Origin: a virus
Virus record (IMG/VR): IMGVR_UViG_3300002835_000155
Coordinates: 1 to 64,000 of that record
Reading direction: 5' to 3' (one strand)
DNA length: 64,000 bases
Shown one piece after another: positions 33,494-42,707 of the stretch. Under the pieces are notes generated by a model. The model was not told the origin of the DNA. It ran no database searches and was given only the letters and a program-made list of their open reading frames with translations. The stretch's first letter is position 1, and each line of letters starts with the position of its first letter. Both the position numbers and the translations under genes were made by a program.

Positions 33494-34780
33494 TCAGCAT
33501 CCTCCGTAGGTTGCCTCTTGCGTTGGATTGCGAAGTGTAAAATCGTAATAGGCCGAGCCTAATAGCATGTTGTGAATTGTGATGTAAATCAGATGCGATG
33601 TTGCGGCGTTTCCCGGCGTTTCGTTTTTGCAGCACAGAGAATACTCATAACTAATATGCCTCAGTGGCGACCCGGATGAGTGGTACACTACGCCATAGTA
33701 TTCGTACTTTTGAACGATCGTGTCGTCTCTGAATGGATTCGTTGCGTCCGATGCTTTTTTTACAATTACGATGTATTTTGCGTTATCTGGATTGAGGCAA
33801 CTCGGCATCAACGGAAAGATCAGGTCCGTCACCGAGATAGCAAAAACGCAGTCCTCTGGATTCCATGCACGTTCGGCAAGTGGAACCAATGTGCCGCCCG
33901 ATCCAATCGCCCCACCGATAGGAGACAGATTACAGGATGTTCCTCCAGAGACGACCGTTCCGAGCATGGTTGCGTCAAAGTCAGCGCGACACTCGCATTC
34001 AAAAGGACCGATTTCCTCGCAACTGCACTGCTTGCACGCCACGCTAATAATCGTGCCGTCGTAGAGTGTCACGCTTGCCGACATATCGGCACAGCCAGTG
34101 ACGAAGACAGGATCTTGTTCCTCACCGTTAGCGGTCAGCGTGATAACACATTCGCCAGTGTACTCGTCTCTGCCGAGGGCAACCGACAGCTCGTAGTACC
34201 CGACAGTGCCCTCCCAAACAGGGGCGTCACACGGATACGACACGTCGCAGATTTCGCCTTCTCCGACTATGATACCTACGTCGGTAATCGTCACGCATAG
34301 ACAATCACACGAACACCGGCACGTTCCGCAAAAGAAGTCTCTGCAGCCCGTGTCGGGATTATCGATCAGTGCCAGTTCGCGAGGCTCATATTTTGACCAT
34401 CGCAACGTGCCTTCAAGGTATCCAGTCGACACCGCCACCTCGCCGGATGGATCTCGGCAACTCGCTCCTTCGTAACATGTTGCACGGTAGACCTCTTCGT
34501 CGTCGAGAGTGACGATGTACTCACATTCATCAGTGAGGTAGTTCCGCTCCCAGTACGAGACAAAGGCGACCGAACCAACTGTGCCCGTCCATGACGTTCC
34601 GGCGAATGTGGCTGAGCCGTATGCAATGTCTTCACCGTAGACTTCCCACTCCAAGCATAGCTTGCAAGGCAGGGCACCGCAGCATTGATCAGCCGGGGCA
34701 GTGTCGCAAGTTTCAACCATGAACTCAGCACAGGGTTCTAGCTTCGTTGGCGATGCTTTGCGAAGATACCTCGGAGGCAT
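33494..34780 (-). CDS. Cysteine-rich virion-associated protein with internal repeats
   Basis: 428 aa with more than 30 cysteines. At least two repeats of about 100 residues share the pattern C-x-C-L..., W-x-GTVG, a tyrosine strand, a short Y/L-TDECEYIV or YTGECVIT segment and C-x(5)-S, so they arose by duplication. The central CGTCRCSCDCLC cluster and other CxC pairs suggest metal binding or dense disulfides. Located in the tail-gene block, so probably a tail or appendage protein. No known family named. Confidence 0.65.
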   Translation of the reverse strand: MPPRYLRKASPTKLEPCAEFMVETCDTAPADQCCGALPCKLCLEWEVYGEDIAYGSATFAGTSWTGTVGSVAFVSYWERNYLTDECEYIVTLDDEEVYRATCYEGASCRDPSGEVAVSTGYLEGTLRWSKYEPRELALIDNPDTGCRDFFCGTCRCSCDCLCVTITDVGIIVGEGEICDVSYPCDAPVWEGTVGYYELSVALGRDEYTGECVITLTANGEEQDPVFVTGCADMSASVTLYDGTIISVACKQCSCEEIGPFECECRADFDATMLGTVVSGGTSCNLSPIGGAIGSGGTLVPLAERAWNPEDCVFAISVTDLIFPLMPSCLNPDNAKYIVIVKKASDATNPFRDDTIVQKYEYYGVVYHSSGSPLRHISYEYSLCCKNETPGNAATSHLIYITIHNMLLGSAYYDFTLRNPTQEATYGGC

Positions 34781-35472
34781 TATTCACACTCCGGCTGGGC
34801 ACAAAGGTCGTCGATGATCCAACGAGGTTCGCAGTACCCCGTCAGTGGATAGTGGTACGTTGCTCGCCCTGTCGTTCCAACCAAGTCCTGCGGGGTCAAT
34901 CCACTCAGGTAATTGCAGATGTCATAGACATAGTACTCGCCGCCGTACTCCGACCCCGGCGGGGTTCCTGTGCAGCTCTGGTTGTAGTAGGTTGCTGTGA
35001 CTACGAGCGTCGTTTCGTCGACGTAGTCAGTCTCGGGACACAGGACACTGTCAATGGTGAACCAGATGGTGTGACCGCCACCGGAGCCGCCCCCGACTTG
35101 TACAACTACGCCTATGCCGTCTGCCGCCTGCTGCAGCACCCGGAACCCAACACCACCATCAGACATTTCCCACGACCCATCGGTTGGGCCAACTTCGTCG
35201 CCAACAGACGCAGCAGCATCAAGCAGTACCACCCTCGGTTTATTCCAGACGAGGGACTCACCTCGCTTCGCACTGGCGACCGGTACCGGACCGTTGACGA
35301 AGAATAAACCCGACGTGTTGTCAGGTTTACTGGCATGACTGGTCGTATCAAAGGCCGTCCGTAACTGGACCACCCCGAACGCCGGTATCTCCTCCCCAGC
35401 GTCGTTAACCCAAGGGACAACCGCAGACAAGTCTACAGCCGATCTGTTTGGTACTCGACTCCTGTCAGTCAT
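34780..35472 (-). CDS. Hypothetical virion protein
   Basis: 230 aa. Residues 25-60 (EEIPAFGVVQLRTAF, GLFFVNGPVPV) form a beta-rich domain; the C-terminal third has paired cysteines and many Tyr. Overlaps both neighbours by a few bases, so it is co-translated with the tail genes. Confidence 0.6.
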   Translation of the reverse strand: MTDRSRVPNRSAVDLSAVVPWVNDAGEEIPAFGVVQLRTAFDTTSHASKPDNTSGLFFVNGPVPVASAKRGESLVWNKPRVVLLDAAASVGDEVGPTDGSWEMSDGGVGFRVLQQAADGIGVVVQVGGGSGGGHTIWFTIDSVLCPETDYVDETTLVVTATYYNQSCTGTPPGSEYGGEYYVYDICNYLSGLTPQDLVGTTGRATYHYPLTGYCEPRWIIDDLCAQPECE

Positions 35473-37105
35473 TGTTGTCTCGCTTACGTGACTCTACCAC
35501 CTTAGACCTCTGGATATGCACAGCAGACTTCATCGCCCTCAGGTGAGCCACTCGCTGAGCCCGAGAAGGAATCCTCCGGTCGAACTCGAAGTTCTGCGAA
35601 GCTGTAGTACGGTTTACCGCATGACTGTGTTCTCCGCAAGTCATAACATGTTTAATTTGTTGGATCGCCCCGTCACACCGTAGAGCCAGCTTCGGCTGGT
35701 TGTACACGACGTACCGACTGGCCGACGTCGCGAACATACCTGCAGCCGCAGTAGCCGCTGCATCGCCCAACGCGATCAGAGACACCGCGTTGGTGGAGTA
35801 CCCAGTAACTGCATGACTTGTGTCGTACGTGACAATCGTCTCAGCACGGTCTTCGTGCCTTATCGTGTAATACCCGACACCTGACGGTTCAGCGTCCACG
35901 TCGTACTCGTAGTGTCGCCATGCTCCTGTGGTCGAGTCACGGATGCGAATCGTCACTTCGATGTACAGCTCCGCTGCTTTAACGTCAGAGTTATCCATCC
36001 AGTAGATAGGCTTCTCAAACAGCAGCAACCCGTTCTCACCATCGAACCTGTACCGTCTCCCCATGACGCGGTCACCGATATCCGTATTACCTCCCACGAA
36101 AGGCTGTGCCTTCTCGTCCGGAAGCTGGTGGTACTTACCGTAAACCCGGAGGTTCTCATACGTATCATCAGGCCGGAAGTCTTCAGTGCTTAGCAGCCTG
36201 CCGTCGATTGGCAGGATCTGGTCGAGAGTTGTTAATGACCCGGACCCGTCCGGTATGGTCCACGTCCCGTCAGCGAAACCTTTGACACGGTAGGCTGACC
36301 GGACGTACGCCTGAGCTTCTATCTTCTGGTCGTCGGTCAGGGGGTCTGTAGCTTCGTTCAAGCTGTACGGTGCAACACGCTCCCAACCCCCTGCTGGCTT
36401 AATAGACAGATCGTCGATCAGCTTCCAGGAGCCGTCAGTGTCCAGTCCTACAGCTTCCATCTTCAGCCGTACCTGAGCGACAGAATCCTCGAAGCAGTTT
36501 CGGAAGTACCGAGGGACCAGCTTCGGGTCTATCGTGTCTGACCCAGCAAACGCATCCGTTAAAGAAAGGGTCGCCCCGGTGCCGAGCTTCACCACGGTGA
36601 CAGTCTCAGAGCCAAAACCAAGGGCGACCGAGTATCCATACTCAGTAAAGAGTGCTTCCGCTACCTCGACCACGTCATCGCATCGCCATGACACGGGAGG
36701 GTAGATGTTTGTTGGCAGTGCAGACACGTCGGCTGATGCCTCACCGAGTGCGGTCATCAAGAGAGTACCGAGCTGTCTGAGGGTTCTGACGCGGGACTTC
36801 GACCCAGCCCGTAGTGTGTTGTACTCACCCGAGATCGGGGCCGCACGGGTCCACCGCTCACGCCGGTCCAGAACCTTCAGCAATGTGAACCACCCATCAT
36901 CTGTTGCTCGCATGGACGCAAGGTCAACAACACAGTCTGGAAGCGTTATGGTGGTGGCACTCCAGACAAACGATAGTGTGCCGGACGTTGGTATCGCTGC
37001 TACCTGCGGGTTGAAGCGAAGTAGTGCAACATCTGCCGCAAACCCCAGGGTCTGGTTGTACTCAGCTTCCACCGGGTCTACGATGCTGGTGAAGGACCAA
37101 CTCAT
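35465..37105 (-). CDS. Large tail-associated structural protein
   Basis: 546 aa, beta-rich with a basic helical C-terminus (RAQRVAHLRAMKSAVHIQRS). No motif identifies it, but size and place in the leftward tail block suggest a tail hub or distal-tail protein. Starts in an ATGA overlap with the preceding gene. Confidence 0.6.
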   Translation of the reverse strand: MSWSFTSIVDPVEAEYNQTLGFAADVALLRFNPQVAAIPTSGTLSFVWSATTITLPDCVVDLASMRATDDGWFTLLKVLDRRERWTRAAPISGEYNTLRAGSKSRVRTLRQLGTLLMTALGEASADVSALPTNIYPPVSWRCDDVVEVAEALFTEYGYSVALGFGSETVTVVKLGTGATLSLTDAFAGSDTIDPKLVPRYFRNCFEDSVAQVRLKMEAVGLDTDGSWKLIDDLSIKPAGGWERVAPYSLNEATDPLTDDQKIEAQAYVRSAYRVKGFADGTWTIPDGSGSLTTLDQILPIDGRLLSTEDFRPDDTYENLRVYGKYHQLPDEKAQPFVGGNTDIGDRVMGRRYRFDGENGLLLFEKPIYWMDNSDVKAAELYIEVTIRIRDSTTGAWRHYEYDVDAEPSGVGYYTIRHEDRAETIVTYDTSHAVTGYSTNAVSLIALGDAAATAAAGMFATSASRYVVYNQPKLALRCDGAIQQIKHVMTCGEHSHAVNRTTASQNFEFDRRIPSRAQRVAHLRAMKSAVHIQRSKVVESRKRDNND

Positions 37106-37869
37106 TCGATTGCCTCAACGGTCGGTACAATGAATGCGTTAAACCCCTGGCTCGTTGTGGCTTCCATCGCGTACTGCCACGATGTTCCATACATCTCGGC
37201 CCCACCAACAACGATGTCTTGTGCGTCTGTGTACTCGACTACCCGCATTTCACCATGCTCGATCGATGGGTACAGTGGGTCCGCTGGTACTGGGAAATCT
37301 GACCGGCCGATAGCCTCACCCTCCTGGATGTACCAGAAGCTGGTTGCTGTCTGTAAGGTCTGAGCGTCTGGCTCCCCCGTGATCTTTGGGGAGTACCGCC
37401 ACAGTGGGCCACCGGTGCCTTTGACTGTCAACTTCTGCTTGAGAGCGTAAAGCCCGTCACCGACCCGAATCTCTGCCCGCAGTACAAGGAAGAAGGTTCT
37501 GGTGTTCGTGTACTCGACACGACCACCCCAAGGCCCGTTGATAAATGACGGGGGTACGACTACTTTCGTACCGCCGAATGTTTCTTCGTTGAAGACAAGG
37601 TGCCTTGTCGGTGTAACTCCATCATCGTGGTACAGGCCGAAGTCCTGGTAGTCGATGTTGTACGCTTCAGTCAGATCGAACAGAGCATCAGTCAGGTTCT
37701 GCTTGGTGATCTCAGGGTCCGCATCGTCATCGACTTTCTTCACGCCGACGATTGTGTACTCGATGATGTCCCCCATGCGGCGGTTGAACTTGTCAACAAT
37801 CCACTGTACCGAGGTGCGTACCATCACCTCATCTACATCGTGTGCATACTCGCCGTACATGAAGATCAT
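37102..37869 (-). CDS. Hypothetical tail-block protein
   Basis: 255 aa from ATG 37869, in an ATGA overlap with the preceding stop; a GTG 9 nt earlier is possible. Mixed alpha/beta, aromatic-rich, no recognised domain. Probably structural by context. Confidence 0.6.
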   Translation of the reverse strand: MIFMYGEYAHDVDEVMVRTSVQWIVDKFNRRMGDIIEYTIVGVKKVDDDADPEITKQNLTDALFDLTEAYNIDYQDFGLYHDDGVTPTRHLVFNEETFGGTKVVVPPSFINGPWGGRVEYTNTRTFFLVLRAEIRVGDGLYALKQKLTVKGTGGPLWRYSPKITGEPDAQTLQTATSFWYIQEGEAIGRSDFPVPADPLYPSIEHGEMRVVEYTDAQDIVVGGAEMYGTSWQYAMEATTSQGFNAFIVPTVEAIE

Positions 37870-38510
37870 AGATGCCACCGATCGAGGTCTGATGTGTTAC
37901 CTTCGTTCGCCCTGAAAGACCGGGCAACAAAGGCTTCTGTCGACTCAAGGTTACTTGTTGACATCGGTGCTCGTAGGTCTCGGGCACCGGATACATCCTG
38001 TCTGGGGGGTAATTGTATCAGGTCATCTACGACTGAGAAGATTTCTTTTGGGTCAAGCGGAAAGTTCGGTGGTACCGTCACGGTGACCTGAGCCCTCGGG
38101 GTAACCTGGGCCTGCCCTGTGGTCGACTGCCTATCCTTCATGGAGGCTGGAAGCCCTGCAATAGTATCCAGTATCTTGGGTGTGGCAACTCGACCAGTAA
38201 CTGTTTCCGGTGAGAACACCCGGGCCTCACCGACCTTCATCGGTTGCTGAGGTTTGGGGTTAACAGTCCGACCAGCTACTACCTCAGTCTTGTTTGGTAC
38301 CGCAGGTCTGCCCGGTATCGTTTCCAACTGTGATACGCTGACCTGAACAGGTATGTCCGGCATACCTGTTTTGGGATTCGCTACGGCCCCCACTTCCTTT
38401 GAAGTGTTGGTGGGGCTTGCCTCTGGTACCGCGTTGCCTAGTGGTTGTACCCCCTCAGATACAACTCGCTCCAGGGATATCCTGTCCAACAGATCCTTTG
38501 GCCGAGACAT
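37866..38510 (-). CDS. Pro/Val-rich repeat protein
   Basis: 214 aa from ATG 38510, chosen for GGAGGAA 7 nt upstream; ATG 38570 would lengthen the overlap with the next gene. The central part repeats a short unit of the form V-x-G-R/x-A-x-P-x-K/T (for example VAGRTVNPK, VTGRVATPK, IPGRPAVPNK), an extended proline-rich rod or linker. Likely a structural spacer or assembly chaperone. Confidence 0.55.
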   Translation of the reverse strand: MSRPKDLLDRISLERVVSEGVQPLGNAVPEASPTNTSKEVGAVANPKTGMPDIPVQVSVSQLETIPGRPAVPNKTEVVAGRTVNPKPQQPMKVGEARVFSPETVTGRVATPKILDTIAGLPASMKDRQSTTGQAQVTPRAQVTVTVPPNFPLDPKEIFSVVDDLIQLPPRQDVSGARDLRAPMSTSNLESTEAFVARSFRANEGNTSDLDRWHL

Positions 38511-39144
38511 CGGCGGTTCCTCCATCGGAGCTTCCGCCAGCAAACGGATCAAGTCGCTTATCTCGTCCATACAACACCGTCCATTCGATCAACATTCTGT
38601 TGCGGTGCCACAGCTCGTCCTGCATCGGACAATCGGTCCTGTACCTCCAGTAGTGCCGCCAAGTCTTTAACCATCGCTCGTTCGAGAGGCCGTTGGGCTC
38701 CGACCAGTGTCCCTTGAGACAGCCTCGATGTGTCTCACATGGAACTTTGATTCCTCCGGGAAGGATTGTTGGTTCCCCGCTCGGTCCGACGTGTAGAGTT
38801 CCATCTTCATGGTTGACACAGTATTTCCGACATGTCGAGCAGGACAGCACACTCAGACCTGGGTTCGTTGCGTGGAGTTGAATGCTATCACTGAGGTCCT
38901 GAAAGTCTCGTGACTCATCCTTCGACGTGTAGCCGAGAACAATGTTGATAACCTCAGACTTGAACTGATCCGCTGCGTCTCCACGGTTCCAGACATGTGA
39001 ACGCACCAAACTGAGCCACGCCCCCTCTGGGTCCGTGACGGCCAACTCTTTCCACTCCTTCTTCTCAATCCACAACATCGGGCGGCAAAAGACGCCCGGT
39101 GCTGCTTCCTGAGTGAATCCGTCATTAAGGTACGCTGGGATCAT
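38455..39144 (-). CDS. Hypothetical protein with cysteine/histidine motif
   Basis: 229 aa. A probable zinc site lies near residues 102-145 (CSTCRKYC, then CETHRGC). The following W-rich segment (NERWLKTWRHYWRYRTDC) is striking. In position it corresponds to tail-assembly chaperone genes that follow a tail tube gene, but no frameshift site was identified. Confidence 0.55.
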   Translation of the reverse strand: MIPAYLNDGFTQEAAPGVFCRPMLWIEKKEWKELAVTDPEGAWLSLVRSHVWNRGDAADQFKSEVINIVLGYTSKDESRDFQDLSDSIQLHATNPGLSVLSCSTCRKYCVNHEDGTLHVGPSGEPTILPGGIKVPCETHRGCLKGHWSEPNGLSNERWLKTWRHYWRYRTDCPMQDELWHRNRMLIEWTVLYGRDKRLDPFAGGSSDGGTADVSAKGSVGQDIPGASCI

Positions 39145-40007
39145 GTGTTAACCAGTACCACGTTAAAGGCTGCAGTAGCTGAAGTACGATGTGCTTCCCA
39201 AGTCATCGGCAATCGGATCTCTTCGAGAGAACCTTCGATGGACGGTCCTTCTGGGATGAATACAGCGTTCGGCAGGTTGATCGTCACAGTGTCGGTGCCG
39301 TTGGTCAGGACTAATGCGTGGTCGTTACCAGATACAGTTGAGTCCCTCCAGTCCCAATAGAAGTCCTTCGTACCGGCGATGTACGGGATACTGGTAGCAA
39401 GCAGTGTCTGACGTGGTCCGTTGCCAACATCAGTCAGAGCTACGTTTGCATTCCACGACGGGATCAGTTTGTTGTCGATGACAAAGGCGAACCGGTCAAA
39501 GTCAATATCGGTGCTGTTGATCGCGTAGGTGGCCCCAGCGAACGGAAAAATGTTGTCAACAGTGCCGTCAACCCACGACGGGGCTCCTTCGGTTTCATCC
39601 TCAGCGATCCATTGGATCTCCAGAGAGACCGGCAGCGTACCCGTCTGGCCCCTCAGAATAAAACGACTCACCCGGCATCCCGAGAAGCTGTGGATGGCAC
39701 CGACAGCGTCCACGTCAACCGTAATCGTTGTCAGTGCTGACTGGTTGGCTGTGTACGTACCGGTCACGTTGGTCAACCCGGCGAGTGGTAACAGCTCGAC
39801 AAGGATCGGGTACGTAATGTCGTGATATGTTGTGAACGCAAACTTGCGACGACCTGACGCGGTTCGGTTGATCAGTGGATCTCGGTTACCGCAAATGGCG
39901 TCAGGGTTCTGTATCCGTTCAACTGAACTCTGATTCAGGAACTTGGCAAAACAGAACTTCTTCCCGTTAACCATCATACGGGCGTTGACCGGAACGGACA
40001 TTGTCAT
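39141..40007 (-). CDS. Possible tail tube or major tail protein
   Basis: 288 aa, beta-rich with strands such as LTTITVDVDAVGAIHSFSGC and a loop typical of tube-forming proteins. Its place right after a probable tail-terminator gene matches the usual order connector, terminator, tube. The call is by context and fold pattern; other virion roles remain open. Confidence 0.45.
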   Translation of the reverse strand: MTMSVPVNARMMVNGKKFCFAKFLNQSSVERIQNPDAICGNRDPLINRTASGRRKFAFTTYHDITYPILVELLPLAGLTNVTGTYTANQSALTTITVDVDAVGAIHSFSGCRVSRFILRGQTGTLPVSLEIQWIAEDETEGAPSWVDGTVDNIFPFAGATYAINSTDIDFDRFAFVIDNKLIPSWNANVALTDVGNGPRQTLLATSIPYIAGTKDFYWDWRDSTVSGNDHALVLTNGTDTVTINLPNAVFIPEGPSIEGSLEEIRLPMTWEAHRTSATAAFNVVLVNT

Positions 40008-40525
40008 CTGTGGTGCCTCACCATAACTTGGAATGTGAACAAAGCAACCTGCTGCTCATGTCTGACCAGGCTCTGGGCTTCCGCAGACAACCTTTTGATA
40101 ATGTGTACGACGAATGGATCATACACCTCCACGTCAGCGTCCTGCAAGAACGGATTAGGTACCGCAAGCAGTTCAGTCCGGATGAGATCCATCCAATCCA
40201 TGTACGTCCGAAGTGGGCCAGATGAATCGTAGTTTGACACGTCCAGAATTTGAATTGCTATTCTTACGACTTCATCATCAGCACAGTTCAGCCCGGCCCC
40301 GATTGTGGACTCCACAGGCAGTGACGTAATTCGGATCGCGGGGAGAGCAATGTTTTGTATGCCGTTCTCCCCACGACCCTGTTCAACTGCTTTCCACACT
40401 CGAATGGCATTGGGTGGAACAGGTCGTACGACTTCCCCCTGACTGGCAGTGAACTGGCGGGTTGCCGCCATGCTCTCCAGTATAAGCCGCGTACGATTGA
40501 GAATGTTCCACTCGGGGGCTGCCAT
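40004..40525 (-). CDS. Possible tail terminator/completion protein
   Basis: 173 aa, mixed alpha/beta of the size of gpU/HK97-gp10-like proteins, with the motif YMDWMDLIRTELLAV in the middle and a beta C-terminus (QVALFTFQVMVRHHR). Overlaps both neighbours by ATGA-type junctions. Assignment by context only. Confidence 0.45.
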   Translation of the reverse strand: MAAPEWNILNRTRLILESMAATRQFTASQGEVVRPVPPNAIRVWKAVEQGRGENGIQNIALPAIRITSLPVESTIGAGLNCADDEVVRIAIQILDVSNYDSSGPLRTYMDWMDLIRTELLAVPNPFLQDADVEVYDPFVVHIIKRLSAEAQSLVRHEQQVALFTFQVMVRHHR

Positions 40526-40902
40526 TACTCGTCGACTCCTACGTCAATCAAAAACTCCTGGGTCTGTCGCACCACCATCAGTTTGTGGACAAAGCTACCC
40601 TTGGTATATACTTCCAGTGTGTAGTTCGTGCCTATTTTACTTGTACCGATAGTCAGTACCCCCACGTCACACCGTCGCAGGATCTCACAGGCCAAGTCGG
40701 CCGTTGTCACCCACTCAAGCTCAGGTGTTTGCGGGGGAATGTCCAATGTCCTGTAGCCGTAGTCCGTACCATTGAGCGATCTGGGTTTTAGACCGGACTC
40801 GTCTGGAATCAGCGGACTTGGCTTCAAGGAAGGCTGCTGCCAGCCGAGTTTTTGACGTAAGCATCTCACTATGGTTGCCAACAGGTCTCGCACCGTACTC
40901 AT
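40525..40902 (-). CDS. Small connector-region protein, start uncertain
   Basis: 125 aa if started at 40902, but this overlaps the 3' end of the adaptor gene by 182 nt; an in-frame GTG at 40710 would give a 61-aa product without overlap. The C-terminal part (TADLACEILRRCDVGVLTIG) reads as a normal alpha/beta protein. The GGAGG directly touching ATG 40902 is too close for that start; a GTG three codons later would be better spaced. Confidence 0.5.
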   Translation of the reverse strand: MSTVRDLLATIVRCLRQKLGWQQPSLKPSPLIPDESGLKPRSLNGTDYGYRTLDIPPQTPELEWVTTADLACEILRRCDVGVLTIGTSKIGTNYTLEVYTKGSFVHKLMVVRQTQEFLIDVGVDE

Positions 40903-41884
40903 CCTCCGCTAATCTTGCAACAAGAACCTCCATCGTCGCATCGGCAGTGTCGATGAGACTGGACGCTGTGTATGCTACATCATCGACAGCCAGTGCGGTA
41001 TTGGAAATCCGACAAGTACTGGAAGTGAGACGCTCGACAACCCGGACCTCTGTGCAGTCCCTGTTATACCGGATGTCACCGGCTTGAGTATCGCCCCACG
41101 TACCTGTTGGCGTATCCGTATCGTTGTTGGCAATTCTCAACAGTACGTTGGCACCGGACCACAGGGACGTAACCACGCCTTCAGAAAACGTCGCCACGCC
41201 AGAAGAGACCGTAACCGTTCCACGGCGTTCTCTAGTAAGGACATCATTCGGCCTCCTCGCTTTATACATGTACTGCAGGACAGCGTCCTGCGTCTGCTCC
41301 GTTGGTATCCACATGGCCCAACGCTGGGGGTTATTCGAATCGCCAATCAAGGCGTAGCTTGTTGGTAGGACGGGTGACCAGGCAAAGCCTTCCTGGATCT
41401 GGAATGCTTCGACAAGGTTCAACCTCATCATCTGTACGTTCTGGATACCCTCGATAACCTGTAGCACGTCTCCCACGTCCTGCGGGAGCGGGTACACCAC
41501 CTGTTGAATCAGGTAGGACTCATCGTCAAGGTCCTCGATCGGGTGTTTGCCGTCGTATAGCTCGATGACTGTACTGCTGGTTCTCTTGTAGATCGGGTAC
41601 CAGTTGTTGTTCAACCTGATGTGGCGAGACGTGGCGTTTGACGGCCACGTCGCACCAGTCAGTGTTACAAGCCGGGTAGAGACACTGAAGTCGACGGTGC
41701 CTGTGGTCTGACCTGCGTACGTGAGAAGCGTACCCATTCGATGGAAGTACGCCCACTCGTGCAGAGTCATCAGGCGAGCCCATGCTGATAGTACCGCGTT
41801 ACGAACCTTTCCCTCCAGCCAGCCGGAGAGGGGTTGGTTAATCGCTACTGACATATGGGACATCATATCGTCGACTGTGATCAC
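40721..41884 (-). CDS. Head-tail adaptor-like protein
   Basis: 387 aa from GTG 41884. Begins with a helical domain (SGWLEGKVRNAVLSAWARLM) then a long beta domain with WMWIPTEQ-type strands and a helical C-terminus. Similar domain order is found in connector proteins that bind the portal of podoviruses. Position two genes downstream of the portal supports it. Confidence 0.55.
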   Translation of the reverse strand: MITVDDMMSHMSVAINQPLSGWLEGKVRNAVLSAWARLMTLHEWAYFHRMGTLLTYAGQTTGTVDFSVSTRLVTLTGATWPSNATSRHIRLNNNWYPIYKRTSSTVIELYDGKHPIEDLDDESYLIQQVVYPLPQDVGDVLQVIEGIQNVQMMRLNLVEAFQIQEGFAWSPVLPTSYALIGDSNNPQRWAMWIPTEQTQDAVLQYMYKARRPNDVLTRERRGTVTVSSGVATFSEGVVTSLWSGANVLLRIANNDTDTPTGTWGDTQAGDIRYNRDCTEVRVVERLTSSTCRISNTALAVDDVAYTASSLIDTADATMEVLVARLAEDEYGARPVGNHSEMLTSKTRLAAAFLEAKSADSRRVRSKTQIAQWYGLRLQDIGHSPANT

Positions 41885-42516
41885 CCGAACGTCTCCTTCT
41901 GAACCTGATCAAGACTTGTCGGTGCGTTCATCAGATCCTCACCCGACATAGGCCGGGAGTGGTTGTGAAGAATCTCAGCTTCAAGGTCTCGCTCGTCGAC
42001 TCGCTCATACTCTGGCAGTGCCCGATACTCTGACTTGTACCTAGCCATTGCCACGTCATTCATGGCGACCTTCTGACCCTCAGGGCATTGCTGCTCCGGA
42101 TGGTTCTCCCAGTCGCCTTCGACCCACTCGTTACGATTCTTCATCGCACGCTTGACGTCCGATAACGTGTTCTTGTGGGTCACGATGCAATCCGGATCTC
42201 CGGGGTACTTGGCTAAGCCTCTGTAAACCACGGCATCTTCCGGAAGGTTGTCGCCCGTCTTCATCTTGTAGTTCTTCCGGTACAGGTCGAGCATCGGCTC
42301 GCACCCTCGGAACTGCTCAGAGACAGACTTCGTGTTGGCTTGGATGATCCTGTCATCCACGCCAGTTCTTGGTGGGGTCCGTGTCGCAAGCGTTGCCGCC
42401 ATAGACACTGACTCACCTTTGGCCAGCATACGCTCGAATGCTTCGACCGCGTGAGGCCCCGCGTTTACGACAGCGTCGTATTCGAGGTTGTCTCTCATGG
42501 TTTCGAAGCGACTCAT
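41881..42516 (-). CDS. Hypothetical protein beside portal
   Basis: 211 aa, helical with a KNYKMKTGDNLPEDAVVYRG segment. No catalytic motif. In several phages the gene after the portal encodes a portal-associated or scaffold factor; this is the only basis for a structural guess. Confidence 0.55.
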   Translation of the reverse strand: MSRFETMRDNLEYDAVVNAGPHAVEAFERMLAKGESVSMAATLATRTPPRTGVDDRIIQANTKSVSEQFRGCEPMLDLYRKNYKMKTGDNLPEDAVVYRGLAKYPGDPDCIVTHKNTLSDVKRAMKNRNEWVEGDWENHPEQQCPEGQKVAMNDVAMARYKSEYRALPEYERVDERDLEAEILHNHSRPMSGEDLMNAPTSLDQVQKETFG

Positions 42517-42707
42517 GGGCTTGACTCCGTGACTTCCACGGTAGCTACCGGGGTAGTTGGTTCAACTTCCGGAGTCGGTACTTCCTCGAAGCTCTCGTCA
42601 ACACACTTCAGTACCTTCAGCAACGCTGACGTACCGACTCCACTGCCGAGCTTGTGCCTCAGCATCATCTCAAGGGCCGACTCTTCGATAGGTGTCAACA
42701 GTGACAT
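42513..42707 (-). CDS. Small hypothetical protein
   Basis: 64 aa, helical N-terminal half and a Pro/Glu/Val-rich tail. Starts within a few bases of the portal stop and ends in an ATGA overlap. Confidence 0.5.
   Translation of the reverse strand: MSLLTPIEESALEMMLRHKLGSGVGTSALLKVLKCVDESFEEVPTPEVEPTTPVATVEVTESSP

Noticed and set aside
38455-39144. Programmed frameshift for tail assembly chaperone
   Set aside because: Position is right, but no slippery heptamer was found near the gene end, and the two reading frames have separate starts.
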